From: Begonia masoniana
Taxonomy: Eukaryota; Streptophyta; Magnoliopsida; Cucurbitales; Begoniaceae
Direction of reading: 5' to 3'
Length of the DNA stretch: 64,000 bases
Assembly (NCBI GenBank): GCA_022432975.1
Contig: CM039508.1
Span: 31,886,433-31,950,432, forward strand
Below the pieces are notes generated by a model. That model saw nothing but the letters and a program-made list of their open reading frames with translations, was not told where the DNA came from and made no database searches. Of this stretch, positions 46,001 through 57,000 are shown piece after piece. Position numbers and translations under genes: made by a program. The stretch's first letter is position 1. The number at the start of each line of letters is the position of its first letter.

Positions 46001-47494
46001 GAGAAGGATGTCCCAGCAGGCGATGCCAGAGTGTCGGGAGGAGACACAGAACCCGGAAGTCGAGCAGCAAGAGACAAAAAGGGGGAGGCTGAGGGAGTAC
46101 GGTAGAGCCCATCACGAAGTTCACCACGAAGGAGGAGTCGGTGAGAAAATCGATCCTTAACAAGAAAATAAGATAAATGAAATTCAACATACGCAGAATT
46201 ATCTTGGCATAGTTTAGAGACACTCGACAGATTGTGCGAAAAATGAGGAGTGTGATAAACAGAATTTAACGACAGAGAGCGACCAAAAGCTGGAAGAACA
46301 GAGGAACTAGAAAGATACAGAGGAAGAGTGGTACCTTCTGTCGTAGCAACATGAGAAGGAACCAGAAGATGCTGAAGGTGAGTGAGGCCGTCGGAAGACT
46401 GCAGGAAGTGATGGGTGGCACCAGAGTCCATAACCCAGGAGGGGGTCGGCGAGGAGGTGACCGGAGTTGGGAGAAGACCTGTTGGGTTAGACAAAATTGC
46501 AGGGGAGGAAGGCTGAAAAATGAGGGAGGGGTAAAATGGGGGTTGGGTCGGGTCGGGTCAATAGAAGAGTGGGTAGGGTCTGATTGGGATGGGGTTGGGT
46601 CGGGTCAATAGAGAAGGAGGTGAAGTGGGCCTGGGCTTGGGCTTAGGTCGGCAGAGGGACCTGTTGGGTTGTAGAGTAGAGGAAATAACACCTGAGGGCC
46701 GAATGGCCCAGCCGATTGCAGATCTGGCACCTGGGCCAGAACGGCTGGTTGGACCGAGGACGCCATGGGCTGGTTGGGCTCGGTGGAAGCTGCGAGCCGG
46801 GGCCATTGAAAGAGAAGCCGATCTGAGAGCTGGGCCAAAAGGAGGCAGTAGGCCGAGGAGAGCAGACGGGGAGAGGAGAACGCTGAAACACAGTGTTGGC
46901 TTGAAGCTGAGTCGGCATCGGTAGAGCAACGGCGAGATGTTGTTGCTCCAGCCGGAAGTCATAACTTTGTAGAAGGCTAAAAATTTCTTCAATCGGAAGC
47001 TGGTGGAGCGATTAGTAACAAAGGTCATGAAAGAGTTGTACTCACTGCCCAAACCGACCAAAAAATAGAGAAGTTGATCTCAGAGGTCAGTGCTGCGGGC
47101 CAGCAAGGAAGAAGCAAACTTCGCGGCCAGAGTCGTCCAGACTGCACTGGTAGTGATAAAGGCAACAAATTGGGGCAGCAAGTCCTCCGACATTGAGGAG
47201 AAGATCCAGCTCAAGATGAGGCTTTTGTATCGTTGCCAAATGAGAAAATCGGGATTTGGTTTAGGGGAGAGATGTTCCAGAAAAGAAGGAGGAGGTAAGT
47301 AAGATGCTTCGAGCAGGTGGGCAATGCCGTTTGCAGTGACAATATGGAGGAGTTGAGTCTTCCAGACGAGATAATTGATGGAGGTGAGTTTGGTCGTTAA
47401 GGTTTGATTTATGGACGGAAAGAGTGGGAGGGAGGGAGAAACAACAGTGGAAGTTGATGAAAGAGTGGAGGAAGAAGGGAAAGCCATTTCAGTC

Positions 47495-47507
47495 GGCTCT
47501 GATTCCA
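47495..47507 (-). other. Copia C primer-binding site
   Basis: Minus-strand TGGAATCAGAGCC directly follows the 5' LTR. One mismatch (A for T) to the initiator-tRNA-Met complement TGGTATCAGAGCC. It ends 7 nt before the gag start codon. Confidence 0.85.
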
Positions 47508-47699
47508 CGATGAGAAACAGAGTTCTCTGTTTTCTGAACAGTAGAATGAAAAATGAAGAAGAAGAAGAAGAAGACGGTAATAAATGTTTCTGATGATTAT
47601 TGAAAGAGAACGTTTTACATGTATATAACCAATACAGTAATGATGAAAAAAAAACTTAAAATAATAACAAAAGGAAACCAAAGATGAATAGTTCTAATA
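47508..47699 (-). repeat. Copia C 5' LTR
   Basis: 192 bp, matching 39896-40088 apart from scattered substitutions and GAA-run length. Same noncanonical TATTAG...CATCG ends. Confidence 0.9.
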
Positions 47700-47704
47700 C
47701 TATG

Positions 47705-47885
47705 AACTAGTCAGATTCATGGTTGCATATTTGTAGGGCCATGAATGATTAAAGATGAATCCAAAGTCAGCTTCTTATGGGCCGAGTAGTCTAACTCCTA
47801 TATTGAAACAACTCATCTGGGGAAACCATTTTAGTAACGTTCTTCTGGGTAAGTTTTGTGGACTGTGGTTAGTAAATGTAACAGG
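47705..47885. other. Short unassigned gap between copia C and LTR E
   Basis: About 180 bp of single-copy-looking DNA holding the target sites of both neighbours. No ORF or motif recognised. Confidence 0.5.
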
Positions 47886-48946
47886 TACTTTGTAACACCC
47901 GAGATTTCTGTACCATACAATTCGTCCCTAAATTTCTTTGTACGAGAAATTTGATAAAAATATAATATACGTTTTCTTGGAATTTAGATGTCAAGGTTTA
48001 AGGGTTAAAAGAAAAAAATAAAACGATCGAAGAGGGGGTTAAAACGTTCGGGATTTTGAGGGATGGTTTTAAGTCAAAATAACGAAACTTCTCAAGGAAG
48101 TTTCCCACTAAACTTGTTACCAAGACCCTCTCTCTCTCTCTCTACGTATATCATCAGCAGCCACAATCCCCTCCCCCATTCTTTTTCTTCTTCTTATTCT
48201 TCTTCTTCTTTCCTCTGCGCTTCAGGAGCTCCCTCTTGCCGATGAAGCTTCAGCCGCTTCCCTCTCCGATTTCCCTTCTCTTTTCCATCATTAAGGTAAG
48301 TTTTGAGTTTAAGGATGGTTCTCTTTGAGTTAGGGCTAAGTTTTATGGTGTTTTCATATGGGGTTTTGGCCAATATTAAGACTTGCTCAAAAATTCCCTT
48401 CCTCTTCAATTTCTTCTATGAATTTCCTCCATTTCCTTGAGGATTTAATGTAAGGCAACTTCTCTTTGGTTGGTTAATGGTATTGGGTTGTTAATATGTT
48501 GAAATTGTGAAGTATTGGATATGGAGTTGTGGTTTTTAGATGTTGGATGGTGGTGCACGAAGATAGTGTTTTGTTGCTCATTGATTACTCTTAAATATTA
48601 TACATTGTTGATGGTTGTTGGCAATTGGATTGTTTTTGGGTAGTGATGATAGATTGGAAAAGGATTAGAGAATAAATTGATGCATATAAGGTGTTTGATA
48701 AATTGTCTAAAAGGATTGTTGAATTGATTGAGTTAGAGTTTATGTTGGAATTGAGCTTCGAAGTAGTTACGGACTTGAGAATTATGTTTTGACGTATTGG
48801 TAGTGGATTAAATACACTTGAGATTTTATTATGAAAGTAAGAGGTTGGTTATGTCGAATGAATGTTAATGCAATGTTTATGATGTTTAGGTTTTCAGATT
48901 CTACGGTTAATATTACGGATAGAGATAAGTTTGCTAAGGATGCAAT

Positions 48947-49328
48947 GTAAGTACTGTATGCATGCGTGTTGCCTTTTTGTCCTACATCACAGAACGTTAG
49001 GATTGCTTGCATGTTTCTATGTATGTTTAGTTTTCTCATGCATCATGTTTTAGAAAATGTATGCAACTATTTTCTGCATATGTTTTCATGTGTAGTGATG
49101 TATAAACTGGTAGTATGGGTAGGTTTTGAAGGAAGTTGTTTACCCTTCAGATTTTTGTTTGGAACGTATAGAGGTGGAGAAAGTAATCCACTATCCATTG
49201 GCTAGAGGATCATAAGTATATATGTGATAGTAGACTGTAGAAACTGCATATGATAGTATAAATGTTTTCATTCATATTTGCATTACTTGCTAAGTATTAG
49301 ACTTATAGTTTGAGTTCTATGATGTAGG
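48947..49328 (+). promoter_or_regulatory. Predicted LTR leader intron 2 with paired arms (LTR E)
   Basis: Donor CAAT|GTAAGT at 48947. Arms CCTACATCACAGAAC (48981-48995) and GTTCTATGATGTAGG (49314-49328) pair at 14 of 15. At one position A/B have A-T and E has G-C, a compensatory change. The acceptor GATGTAG ends at 49327. Confidence 0.55.
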
Positions 49329-49794
49329 CGAGGAAGAGCAACACGGTGAGATTACACGGACTTGCTAGGAATTATGGAAGCAGTTGGGGGAGTACGACCA
49401 TGGCGGCAACCCGATACATTGTTAAGGCGATTTCGATCATGTTCAATATGTGTATGTTTTGTTTAAGTATGTGTATAGAAAAGTGTAAGTATTTTGATAG
49501 AAGGAAGTATAGATAGTTAAGTTTTGATTTTGAAAAAAATACTAGAACTGTTTGGAGATTTTAAACCTGTATGGATATATTCAGTTTTTAGAGTCATCCA
49601 TACACTTCGTTTTCGTGAATTTTCACTACGTTTACGGATATGTTTTGAATGAGGTTTTGAGATTTTGAAGTATTTTACATTTGAAGAAATTTTGGAAAAG
49701 TTTAAGGTAAGTTTAGGATGAATTATAGGTGAAAGAAATGAAGAAAAGGTGAAAGGAAAGGAAAGAGGCGCGGGAAGAAGCGTTGGGCGCAAGC

Positions 49795-49992
49795 GGAGCA
49801 GGCGCAAGCACGCGTTACTGGAGCGCCCAGCTGATGGATCGGTCGTTGGGACGCGATTGATCGGCGCCTGGTGCTGGATTTATGGCGTGCGGCAGAAGGT
49901 TTGCCGATCAGTCGGCGCGTGCGCACGATCGATCGGCCAAATCCAACCGATCAATCGGTCGTTGGGGCGCCGATCGATCGGCTCCTCTTGCA
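49795..49992. repeat. GATCGATC-type motif cluster in LTR E
   Basis: About seven related motifs (GGATCGGTCG, CGATTGATCGGCG, CCGATCAGTCGG, ACGATCGATCGGCC, CCGATCAATCGGTCG, CCGATCGATCGGC) within 200 bp of GC-rich sequence near the LTR 3' end. Confidence 0.75.
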
Positions 49993-50435
49993 CACGCTGC
50001 CCTGCAGGTGCGCGGCACCCGGGTGAGCGACGCGTGCGCCACACGTGCACGCTGACACTATGCCGCGCGCGGAATGGCAAGGCGCCGTGCGCGCGGTGCT
50101 CGCAGTGAAAAGGCGACGCGCGCGCCGCATGTCATGTGATCCAAAAAATGTTTCTTTTTTTTAATTTTGATTTTTAAACATGTTTCAACCTGATGTTTTA
50201 CGATACCTTTTAAAAGTATTTTACAAACGTCCCTCACATATTTTAAAGGATTTAAACGCCCCAAAAACCTAGTCAACGTTTTATTGAAAACGATTTTAGT
50301 CTTCGATTTGGAGTTTTAAAAGTCAAAATATTTTACGTGAAAATGTCAAGTCGAGTAAGTCAAGTCAAAAAATTCCCCCGAGTTATATAAGTCAAGTCAA
50401 GTCGCGTTGCGGCGCGGCCGGGTCGTTACATACTT

Positions 50436-51100
50436 ACCATATTAGATACCTTTAACTTTACTCAAAACATGCTCACTTATATTGGCTTTAAAAAAATGGT
50501 TGTATTGGGATGCAATAAAAATGTCAATGTCCATCTATATTTTATCTATATTTCAAATTCTAACTCCAATAGAAAAAAACTATAATTAACCGACTTTAAT
50601 GAGATTCAAAATTAAAATTGATAATATTTTAATGATAAAATCCTCAACACAGAGGAAGCAAGTTTCTCCTGTTTTTCTACAAATCATAACTGAAAAAAAT
50701 GGGGATGATAACCGCATGGATTTCGCTTATTATTAAATGTATTATAATTTTCAAGCGTGGGCTCTCACCAATTAAAAGAAAATAGCAACAATATGAATAT
50801 GAATACGCTGTGCTAATAGTTAACTCATTAGGTAAGGATAATGACTTTCCACTAATATAGAGCCATTTCCAAATAACTTATCGGAAGAGAATTGAACCTA
50901 CGAAATCGCTAACTATGAGTTAGGGGCTTCAACCATTCAGCTATGTATGTTTAACAAGGATCTTCGTATATGGTGAATAACTAAATTGGGTAAAAACCAT
51001 TTTAAACCTTAAAGTATTGATTTTTTTTTTTAAAAACTTCCTTAAAGTATTAACCATAACAAAATAAACTTCAAGCTATAAAAAACTTAAAAATTTAAAC
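50436..51100. other. AT-rich intergenic stretch
   Basis: About 660 bp, AT-rich, no ORF or repeat that I can assign. Confidence 0.5.
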
Positions 51101-51370
51101 CCCAACGGACGCCCGATAGCCCTCAGTTTCGCATTTTACAAAGAGAATGGTGGTCGTTCTCTGCGCGCGGCCCCCCGTTCTCAACGGGGGTCGACGAAGG
51201 GGAGTATTATCCCCATGCACGTGCGTTGCAAGTGGAAAAACACAGGGGGCCGACGTAAAATAAACAGCCCGCCGTTCTATTCGGGAGTCGAAGCAGAGGT
51301 GTAGAACCCCCCACGCACGTGCGTTGCACATGGACAAACACGGGAGGTCGTTCATTTTAGCTCAGTTCCC
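51101..51370. repeat. GC-rich degenerate direct repeat, period about 98 bp
   Basis: Two diverged copies sharing CACGTGCGTTGCA (51218-51230 and 51316-51328), preceded by CCCGTTCT/GCCGTTCT and followed by ACAAACAC/AAAAACAC. Base composition differs sharply from the flanks. No coding frame is supported. Confidence 0.65.
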
Positions 51371-51408
51371 CATGTTACAGAGCAATTTTAAAACAGGGGA
51401 ACTTTCCT

Positions 51409-51514
51409 AGCGCGGGGGGCTGTGTTCAAGACGCGAGGGGCTGTGTTCAAGACGCGAGGGGCTGTGTTCTAGAGGCGGGTGGTCATGTTCTAGACGCGGG
51501 AGGCTGTGTTCAAG
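51409..51514. repeat. 21-bp tandem repeat, five units
   Basis: Units built on ACGCGAGGGGCTGTGTTCA with variation (GGGCTG, GGTCATG, GAGGCTG). Ends near 51514. Small GC-rich minisatellite with no assigned function. Confidence 0.85.
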
Positions 51515-52014
51515 CCTAGGGCTGATAACAGGGTGCCATTTTCTCTCACACGGGAGGATGATCTCCCGATAGTATAAATAAGATCGGCCCTATGTGCACC
51601 ATTTGTCTTCTGAAATCGAGAGAAAAATCGCCAAAAATCACCGAATCATTGATTTTTGTAGCAAAAAATTCTCAAATCTTAGCCCTCGCCGCCTTAAATT
51701 CCAAAACCCAAAGCCTCATCGTCCAGAACTCAAACCCAAGCCCTCTATTGTCTAAAATCTGAAAACGAGACTCTAAATAGGTGAAAATTCGAAAGCCGAG
51801 CTGCTTAATCATCGAAAATCCCAACCCTAATCCCCGAAAATTTTGAAACCCTACTCTTTGCAATGGTCCTAAAAACATTTTTGAAACGAAAGGCTCCCCC
51901 CTTGGCACAAGCTGGCCCATCAAACCGGGCACCTGGCACATCAAATTGGGCAACTTCGTCGTAAGGTGCTCCAGATCAAGTGCCGCGACCACCGCCTAGT
52001 TATAGATGTCGATG

Positions 52015-52854
52015 GAATTTCGAAACTAGGCGTGTCAGCAGCAGTTCGAACAAGATATGTTAATCCGCTCGATTATTTATAGGAAGAATGCCAACTTCAG
52101 CTGCTGGAAGTCTTTGGAGATCAAGGAAATATTTGACAACATCGCATTGTACGGGGTCTACGATATGCCGGGAGACAACTCTGACAAATATTTTGCTTAT
52201 TTTATGCGAACTTGATCACTACCGGGAGGGTGGGGTACTTGAAGATGTACCTATTCGATACAGATATTATCGTAGATGCAGGCAATGTGAACAAAGTACT
52301 GAGATTTACTGCAGAAGACGCGGTCAGATACTATCACGCTTCCCGAGAGTGTGATTTTGCAAGATCAGTAGAGGGCATGCATATTCTTAGGTAGATTCAC
52401 TGTAATTCAAAAATTGCAGACTTCATCAAACCGAAGTCGAGGGACTTGAATGTAAAAGCTCAGGTTGTTCACAACCTGATCAGCCACACCCTGCTGCCTA
52501 GGAATAAACATAGAGATATGGTTAGCTGAATGAATCTCTATGTCTTGGAGAAGCTCTACAGCGGCATGATGTTCGACCCGGGTACATGGTTTTAGGTTAC
52601 ATAGAAGAGATCGGGTGAACAAGGAACAAAAATCTGTTGTATGGAACACTGATTTGGAAGATCGTGGAACGATCTCAAGTTCATGTGCCCACTGTAGAGC
52701 AGCGGAGACCTCTAAGATCCATCGATCTATTTGACAGACTTCATTTGACTCAGATGAGCCTTGTCGAATTCGCCGAGTCTTGGATGCTAAAGGGAGATCC
52801 TGGAGCTTACACATCTCGAGATCTTTTCGATGGAGGAAGACGCCCCCGCCACCA
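52015..52854 (+). pseudogene. Doubtful remnant of an envelope-like / 'putative plant transposon protein' ORF
   Basis: Frame fragments read YLKMYLFDTDIIVDAGNVNK and then VVHNLISHTLLPRNKHRDMV (about 52460-52520) and MNLYVLEKLYSGMMF. The NLISHTLLPR block resembles the central part of the family seen at 35231-36661, but the rest is too broken by stops and shifts to be sure. It directly precedes the Athila 5' LTR. Confidence 0.3.
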
Positions 52855-54168
52855 TGATAACTCTTAAATTAGAGTTATTTTATACAGTAATTAATTGATA
52901 GAAATTATATGAAATGAGTGAATGCAAGAAGAAATTGGTAGAATTTATTACAATTGCTACATAATGCTGCAACATCATTGTCTTGATTTAATTTAATATA
53001 TTTCATGCATATTATTTATCAAAAGTAGATTTTTCTCATTAATTCGAATTTTATATTTTCTTATTTGAATGCGAACTTAATAGCGGGAAGATCAATTCAA
53101 ATGCTGAAGAACTATGAAAAAAGAGAAAGCAAATCAAGGAGGTTATGGTAACCAAAAAAAAAAAAGAAATCAAATCAAGAAAAATGGGGGAATTCGTTGC
53201 TCTGAATATGATGAGAGAGAAGGATGCTGGAATCAAGGAAAAGTAAAACAAATTAACTGAGATTTGGAGAGAGAAAAGGAAAAAAGACACTTGGCGTGCA
53301 AAAGAGAACAAAAAGGAAAGAGGAAATTTGTTTGGTAGCAGCGAATAATAAAAACATTAGAAAAAGGAGGCAAATAAAAAAGCAGGAGAGCGGGGGGATC
53401 TCCAACAAGGAGGAATCGACAACGTTTTTCTTTGGCTTTTCTTCTTCTTCTCTTTTCTGTTTATGTTTTCATGAATATTATTGATGTGGGTTTTATTTTA
53501 TGATGTCTAGTAGCTAAACTCTTATGCTTGGTTAGGACGATAGTATTCATTACTTATTTTGCTACGATTTCGGGTTGCTAATGCATTTTGCTTGGAACAA
53601 TTTTTCGTGATATTCCTTGTTTAATTCAATTTATATTGATAGATAAATTGTTGTTTCATATTTATATTATATCGACGGGTAAATATAAATGTTAAGATGC
53701 ACGAACGATTAATTGGATTAATTTGTTGCAAAGTAGTTAACGTTAATTCAATTGGCATTATGAATAGGGTTTATAAAAATTCAATGTTAGTTACCTTCTT
53801 TCAAAGTCGAGAGAAATTCTAAATTGTATTTACATAGGCAATTCGAACGAAACCTATAAATGTTTTTATTCTTGTTGTTCATGGATAATGCTGCAGCACT
53901 CTACTGTATCAGTAGTAAAATACAAGTAACGAAGAAATTGCTCCTAGCTAAGAATCCCATCATTCGATTCTTTCAAATTTATTTTGTTATCCATCATTGT
54001 TTCAACATTCAAACTTTATTTATTTTTATTTTTTAAATATCATTTTTATATTTTCATTGAATTTTTATAGCAATTTAAACATAGTTAAAAATATCCTCGT
54101 GGGATCGATATTTTATATACTACTTGATTGCGATACGTGCACTTGCGTAAAGTGTAAAATCACTAACA
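52855..54168 (+). repeat. Athila 5' LTR
   Basis: 1314 bp from TGATAACTC to CACTAACA. The first bases contain the inverted pair AACTCTTAAATTAGAGTT. The end is six bases before the primer site. The left boundary is set by the TGATAACTC start typical of Athila LTRs. Confidence 0.7.
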
Positions 54169-54174
54169 AGTTTT

Positions 54175-54192
54175 TGGCGCCGTTGCCGGGGA
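54175..54192 (+). other. Athila primer-binding site (tRNA-Asp type)
   Basis: TGGCGCCGTTGCCGGGGA, the characteristic Athila primer site, complementary to the 3' end of tRNA-Asp. Confidence 0.92.
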
Positions 54193-54285
54193 TATTATCT
54201 TAATTATTTTATTTTTGCTATAATTATTTTTTTTTATCTATTTTATTCTATTTTATTTTGTTTCCTCTTTTTCAGGTATCTCTGC

Positions 54286-55268
54286 TTGATGCCTGATGAA
54301 GAAAACAACCAGGATCTTGTACCCATAGATCCAAAAATCGAAAGGACATTTAGAACAAGAAGAACACAGCAGGGAGAAAATATGGCGAATACAGAGGAAG
54401 AAAGGAACAATGTCGAACGTGTTATAGATGACAGAGACAGACCTATTCAAGACTTTGCTATACCCACACTCAATGATCTGAATCCTGGCATCGTGAGACT
54501 AGACCTTCATGCTATTCAATTCGAGCTTAAATCGGTTATGTTCCAGATCCTTCAAACAGTCGGAAAATTTAGTGGAGCGGTCATAGACAACCCTCACTGT
54601 CACCTTAAAGTTTTTAGAGAAGTTAGTGATTCATTCAACTTTCCTGGAGTATCTGCAGAAGCATTGAAAAATCAAATAAGAAATTCATTATGAAGTACCA
54701 CCCACCAGTGAGGAACGCAAGGATGAGAAATGAAATCACCAATTTCCAACAGAAAGATGGAAAATCGCTTTACGAAGCTTGGGACAGATTCAAGGAGTTA
54801 CTAAGGCAGTTTCCTAATCATGGGATACCTCACTGGATTCAACTGGAGACGTTTTACAATGGGTTAAACGGTCAGACAAGATTGATTATTGATGCAGCAG
54901 CCAATGGAACTTTTCTGTCGAAATCCTTTAATGAAGCGTATAACTTACTGGAGAGAATGACAGTAAATAGCTATCAGCGGCCTTCAGACAGAAACATATC
55001 TTCAAGGCGTGCACTAGGAGTTTATGATATAGATGAAATGGCTGTTTTAAACGGAAAAATTGCCTCATTAGAGAATCAAATCAAATTAATGTACAAACAG
55101 TCTCAACTGAAAACAAGAGAAGTGTCATGCATCTTCTGTGGAGAAAATCATGAGGATAGCTCGTGCCCTACCAACCCAGAGTCTGCAAACTATGTGGGGT
55201 ATAACATAAACAATAATCCCTTCTCACAGATGTACAACCCTGGATGGAGACAGCATCCAAACTTCTAA
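54286..55268 (+). pseudogene. Athila gag (internally deleted)
   Basis: Structural capsid protein of the element. The N-terminus is open from 54286 (MPDEENNQDLVP) with TLNDLNPGIVRLDLHAIQFELKSVMFQILQTVGKFSG. It jumps at 54690 into MKYHPPVRNARMRNEITNF; from family knowledge about 30 residues between EALKNQIRNSL and KYHPP are missing. The C-terminal half reads LYEAWDRFKELLRQFPNHGIP, FYNGLN, then AANGTFLSKSFNEAYNLLERM. A zinc-binding CIFCGENHEDSSC is at about 55128-55167. The stop at 55268 is premature. Remnant gag C-terminal sequence continues to about 55860. Confidence 0.85.
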
Positions 55269-55379
55269 TGGAATTCTCAGCAACAGAATAATGTAGGATC
55301 TACAAGATCACCCGAAAATTATGCCAGAATTTCACGCAACAAAATCAGAAACCTGTAGCTCAAGAAAAATCAGATAATT

Positions 55380-56108
55380 TTGCAGAATTTAGCAGTTTCC
55401 ATAAAGAATATTGAAACCAAACTGGAGCAGCTAGCTCAATCTGCAAATTTGAGAAGCATAGGACAATTACCAAGTGACACTAAAATTCCACAGAGACCGG
55501 GAAAAGTACAATGCAAAGCTATTTTATTAAGGAATGGAAGGGAGGTAGAGATTCCAGAAAAGCCACAAAGGGTAGAGAAATCAAAGAATAATAGCCAAGA
55601 AAAGAAAACAGAAAAGCAACCCAGTACTGAGGGTTTACAGGAAAAAGAAGTGTTGATTGAAAAAGAGAATACTGAGGAGGTCGAAGAAAATAACCTGAAA
55701 TATGGAGAAATAAACATCAATGCTACAGCTCCGCTCGCAGCGCCACAACAGCATCGACCCGCAGAATTACGAATCCAGAAACCTCTTCCATCGTTTCTAC
55801 AGAGGCTATAAAAACACAACTAGAAAAAGCTGTTTAAAAAGTTTCTGGATGTTCTGAAGCAATTGCACATCAACGTACCTTTGGTAGAAGCTCTTGAACA
55901 GATACCCAATTACACGAAATTCATGAAAGACATTTTATCCAAAAAGCAGAGATTGGGAGAGTATGAGATGGTGGCTATGACTAAAGAAATGAGCTACATA
56001 TTGCAGAACAAGATTCCACCAAAGTTGGAAGCTTCACCATTCCTTGCACAATTGGCAATAACTATTTTAGAAAAGCTCTATGTGATCTTGGAGCTAGTAT
56101 CAACTTGA
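55380..56108 (+). pseudogene. Athila gag C-terminus / protease N-terminus fragments
   Basis: Open pieces 55380-55811 and 55863-56108 read QNLAVSIKNIETKLEQLAQS, PSDTKIPQRPGKVQCKAILLRNGRE, a charged Glu/Lys-rich stretch, then FLDVLKQLHINVPLVEALEQIPNYTKFMKDILSKK. This order is standard for Athila before the protease. The protease active-site sequence DLGAS is present at about 56084-56098, but one frame away from the upstream ORF. Confidence 0.85.
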
Positions 56109-56995
56109 TGCCCATGTCCATTTTTAAGAAGGTGAGAATTAGGGAAGCTCGGCCAACAACAGTATCTCTACAGCTTGCTGATCGATCACTAAGTCACCTT
56201 CAAGGAAAGATAGAAGATGTGTTGGTAAAGGTGGACAAGTTAATTTCTCTGCAGACTTCATCATACTTGACTATGAAGTAGATTGGGAGGTGCCAATAAT
56301 TTTGGGTTGGTCATTTTTAGCTATTGGCAGAACCTTAATCGACGTACAGAGAGGAGAACTCACAATGAGAGTTAATGACCAGCAAGTTACTTTCAATATT
56401 TTAAAAGCCATGAAATGTCTCTATGATGAAGAAGAGTGTTTCAATATTTCCGAAGAAATAAAAACAGCAAAAATAAAACAATTATCAAACGGGTATAGAA
56501 GGCAGTTCGAAGCATTAATTAGAACTGAAGATGGCAAAGAAGATTGGCAATCATCCAGTGAAGAAGCATCCACATTGGAACTCAAACAGCTACCGCCTCA
56601 CTTGAAGTATGTATTTCTTAGACTCAAAGAAACATTTCCTGCTATTATTTCTGCCACTTTATCTAACATGCAGGAGCAAATAAAACAATTATCAAACGGG
56701 TATAGAAGGCAGTTCGAAGCATTAATTAGAACTGAAGATGGTAAAGAAGATTGGCAATCATCCAGTGAAAAAGCATCCACATTGGAACTCAAACAGCTAC
56801 CGCCTCACTGGAAGTATGTATTTCTTAGACTCAAAGAAACATTTCCTGCTATTATTTCTACCACTTTATCTAACATGCAGGAGCAAGAGTTAGTGGAGGT
56901 GCTAAAAAGATATAAGCCAGCTTTAGCATGGACAGTGAAAGACATAAAAAGGATAAGCCCAAGCATTTGTATGCGCAAGATCGGATTGGAAGAAG
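56109..56995 (+). pseudogene. Athila protease C-terminus and linker to RT with in-frame duplication
   Basis: Protease remainder (LMPMSIFKKV, TVSLQLADRSL, EDVLVKVDKLI) to about 56280 contains a shift and a TAG near 56279. From 56290 an open frame gives IILGWSFLAIGRTLIDVQRGELTMRV, then a linker that contains a 207-nt direct duplication (56471-56677, 56678-56884). The frame reaches the RT N-terminus (ALAWTVKDIKRISPSICM) and ends at the Cassandra insertion. Confidence 0.85.
56471..56884 (+). repeat. 207-bp in-frame tandem duplication in Athila pol
   Basis: Two copies of 69 codons (IKQLSNGYRRQFEALIRTED ... LSNMQEQ) with few differences (EEAST/KAST, HLKY/HWKY, ISAT/ISTT). The duplication keeps the reading frame. 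Confidence 0.95.
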
Positions 56996-57000
56996 GAGTT

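Larger units (their letters stand above)
40096..47487 (-). pseudogene. Copia C gag-pol polyprotein (broken, split by LTR D)
   Basis: Start ATG at 47487 (MAFPSSSTLSSTS), stop at 40096. Gag (NYLVWKTQLLHI, FLIWQRYKSL) 47450-47080; a CCHC knuckle CQICNRLGHSALRC is intact near 46710; protease SWVMDSGATHHF near 46440; GAG-pre-integrase LWHRLLGHPS and integrase start (RFPFDVVHTNVWGP) 46100-45820; Pro/Ser-rich linker to MTTRAKAGIFKPK 45400-44900; [29 protein letters not shown] 44740-44640; ALYGLKQSLRAWY 44420; the catalytic site reads YVYNI instead of YVDDI (about 44285). After LTR D come LTRPDISFAVN and CYTDADWAS (40720-40540) and [15 protein letters not shown] to the end. Frameshifts near 47080, 46500 and 45670, plus in-frame stops such as 44822, make it inactive. 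Confidence 0.93.
39896..47699 (-). mobile_element. Ale/Retrofit-type copia element C, minus strand, TSD CTATG
   Basis: Copia element with 193/192-bp LTRs (40088-39896 as 3' LTR, 47699-47508 as 5' LTR), flanked by perfect CTATG duplications (39891-39895, 47700-47704). On the minus strand: 5' LTR, primer site, gag-pol, purine tract TGAGGGGGGA (40098-40089), 3' LTR. Without solo LTR D (3230 bp plus TSD) it is about 4.57 kb. The short LTRs and MTTRAKAGIFKPK before RT fit the Ale/Retrofit lineage. Both LTRs start TATTAG and end CATCG instead of TG...CA. Confidence 0.92.
47891..50430 (+). mobile_element. Solo gypsy LTR E, TSD TACTT
   Basis: 2540 bp with perfect TACTT duplications (47886-47890, 50431-50435). 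Starts TGTAACACCCGA and ends CGGGTCGTTACA. CT-rich segment at 48126-48145 and CTT-rich leader to 48295. Predicted intron 1 48296-48889 (donor TTAAG|GTAAGT, acceptor TGTTTAG), exon 2 48890-48946 (57 nt), intron 2 48947-49327. The 3' third (49760-50110) is strongly GC-rich with many CGATCGATCGG-type motifs, unlike the AT-rich rest. Confidence 0.9.
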
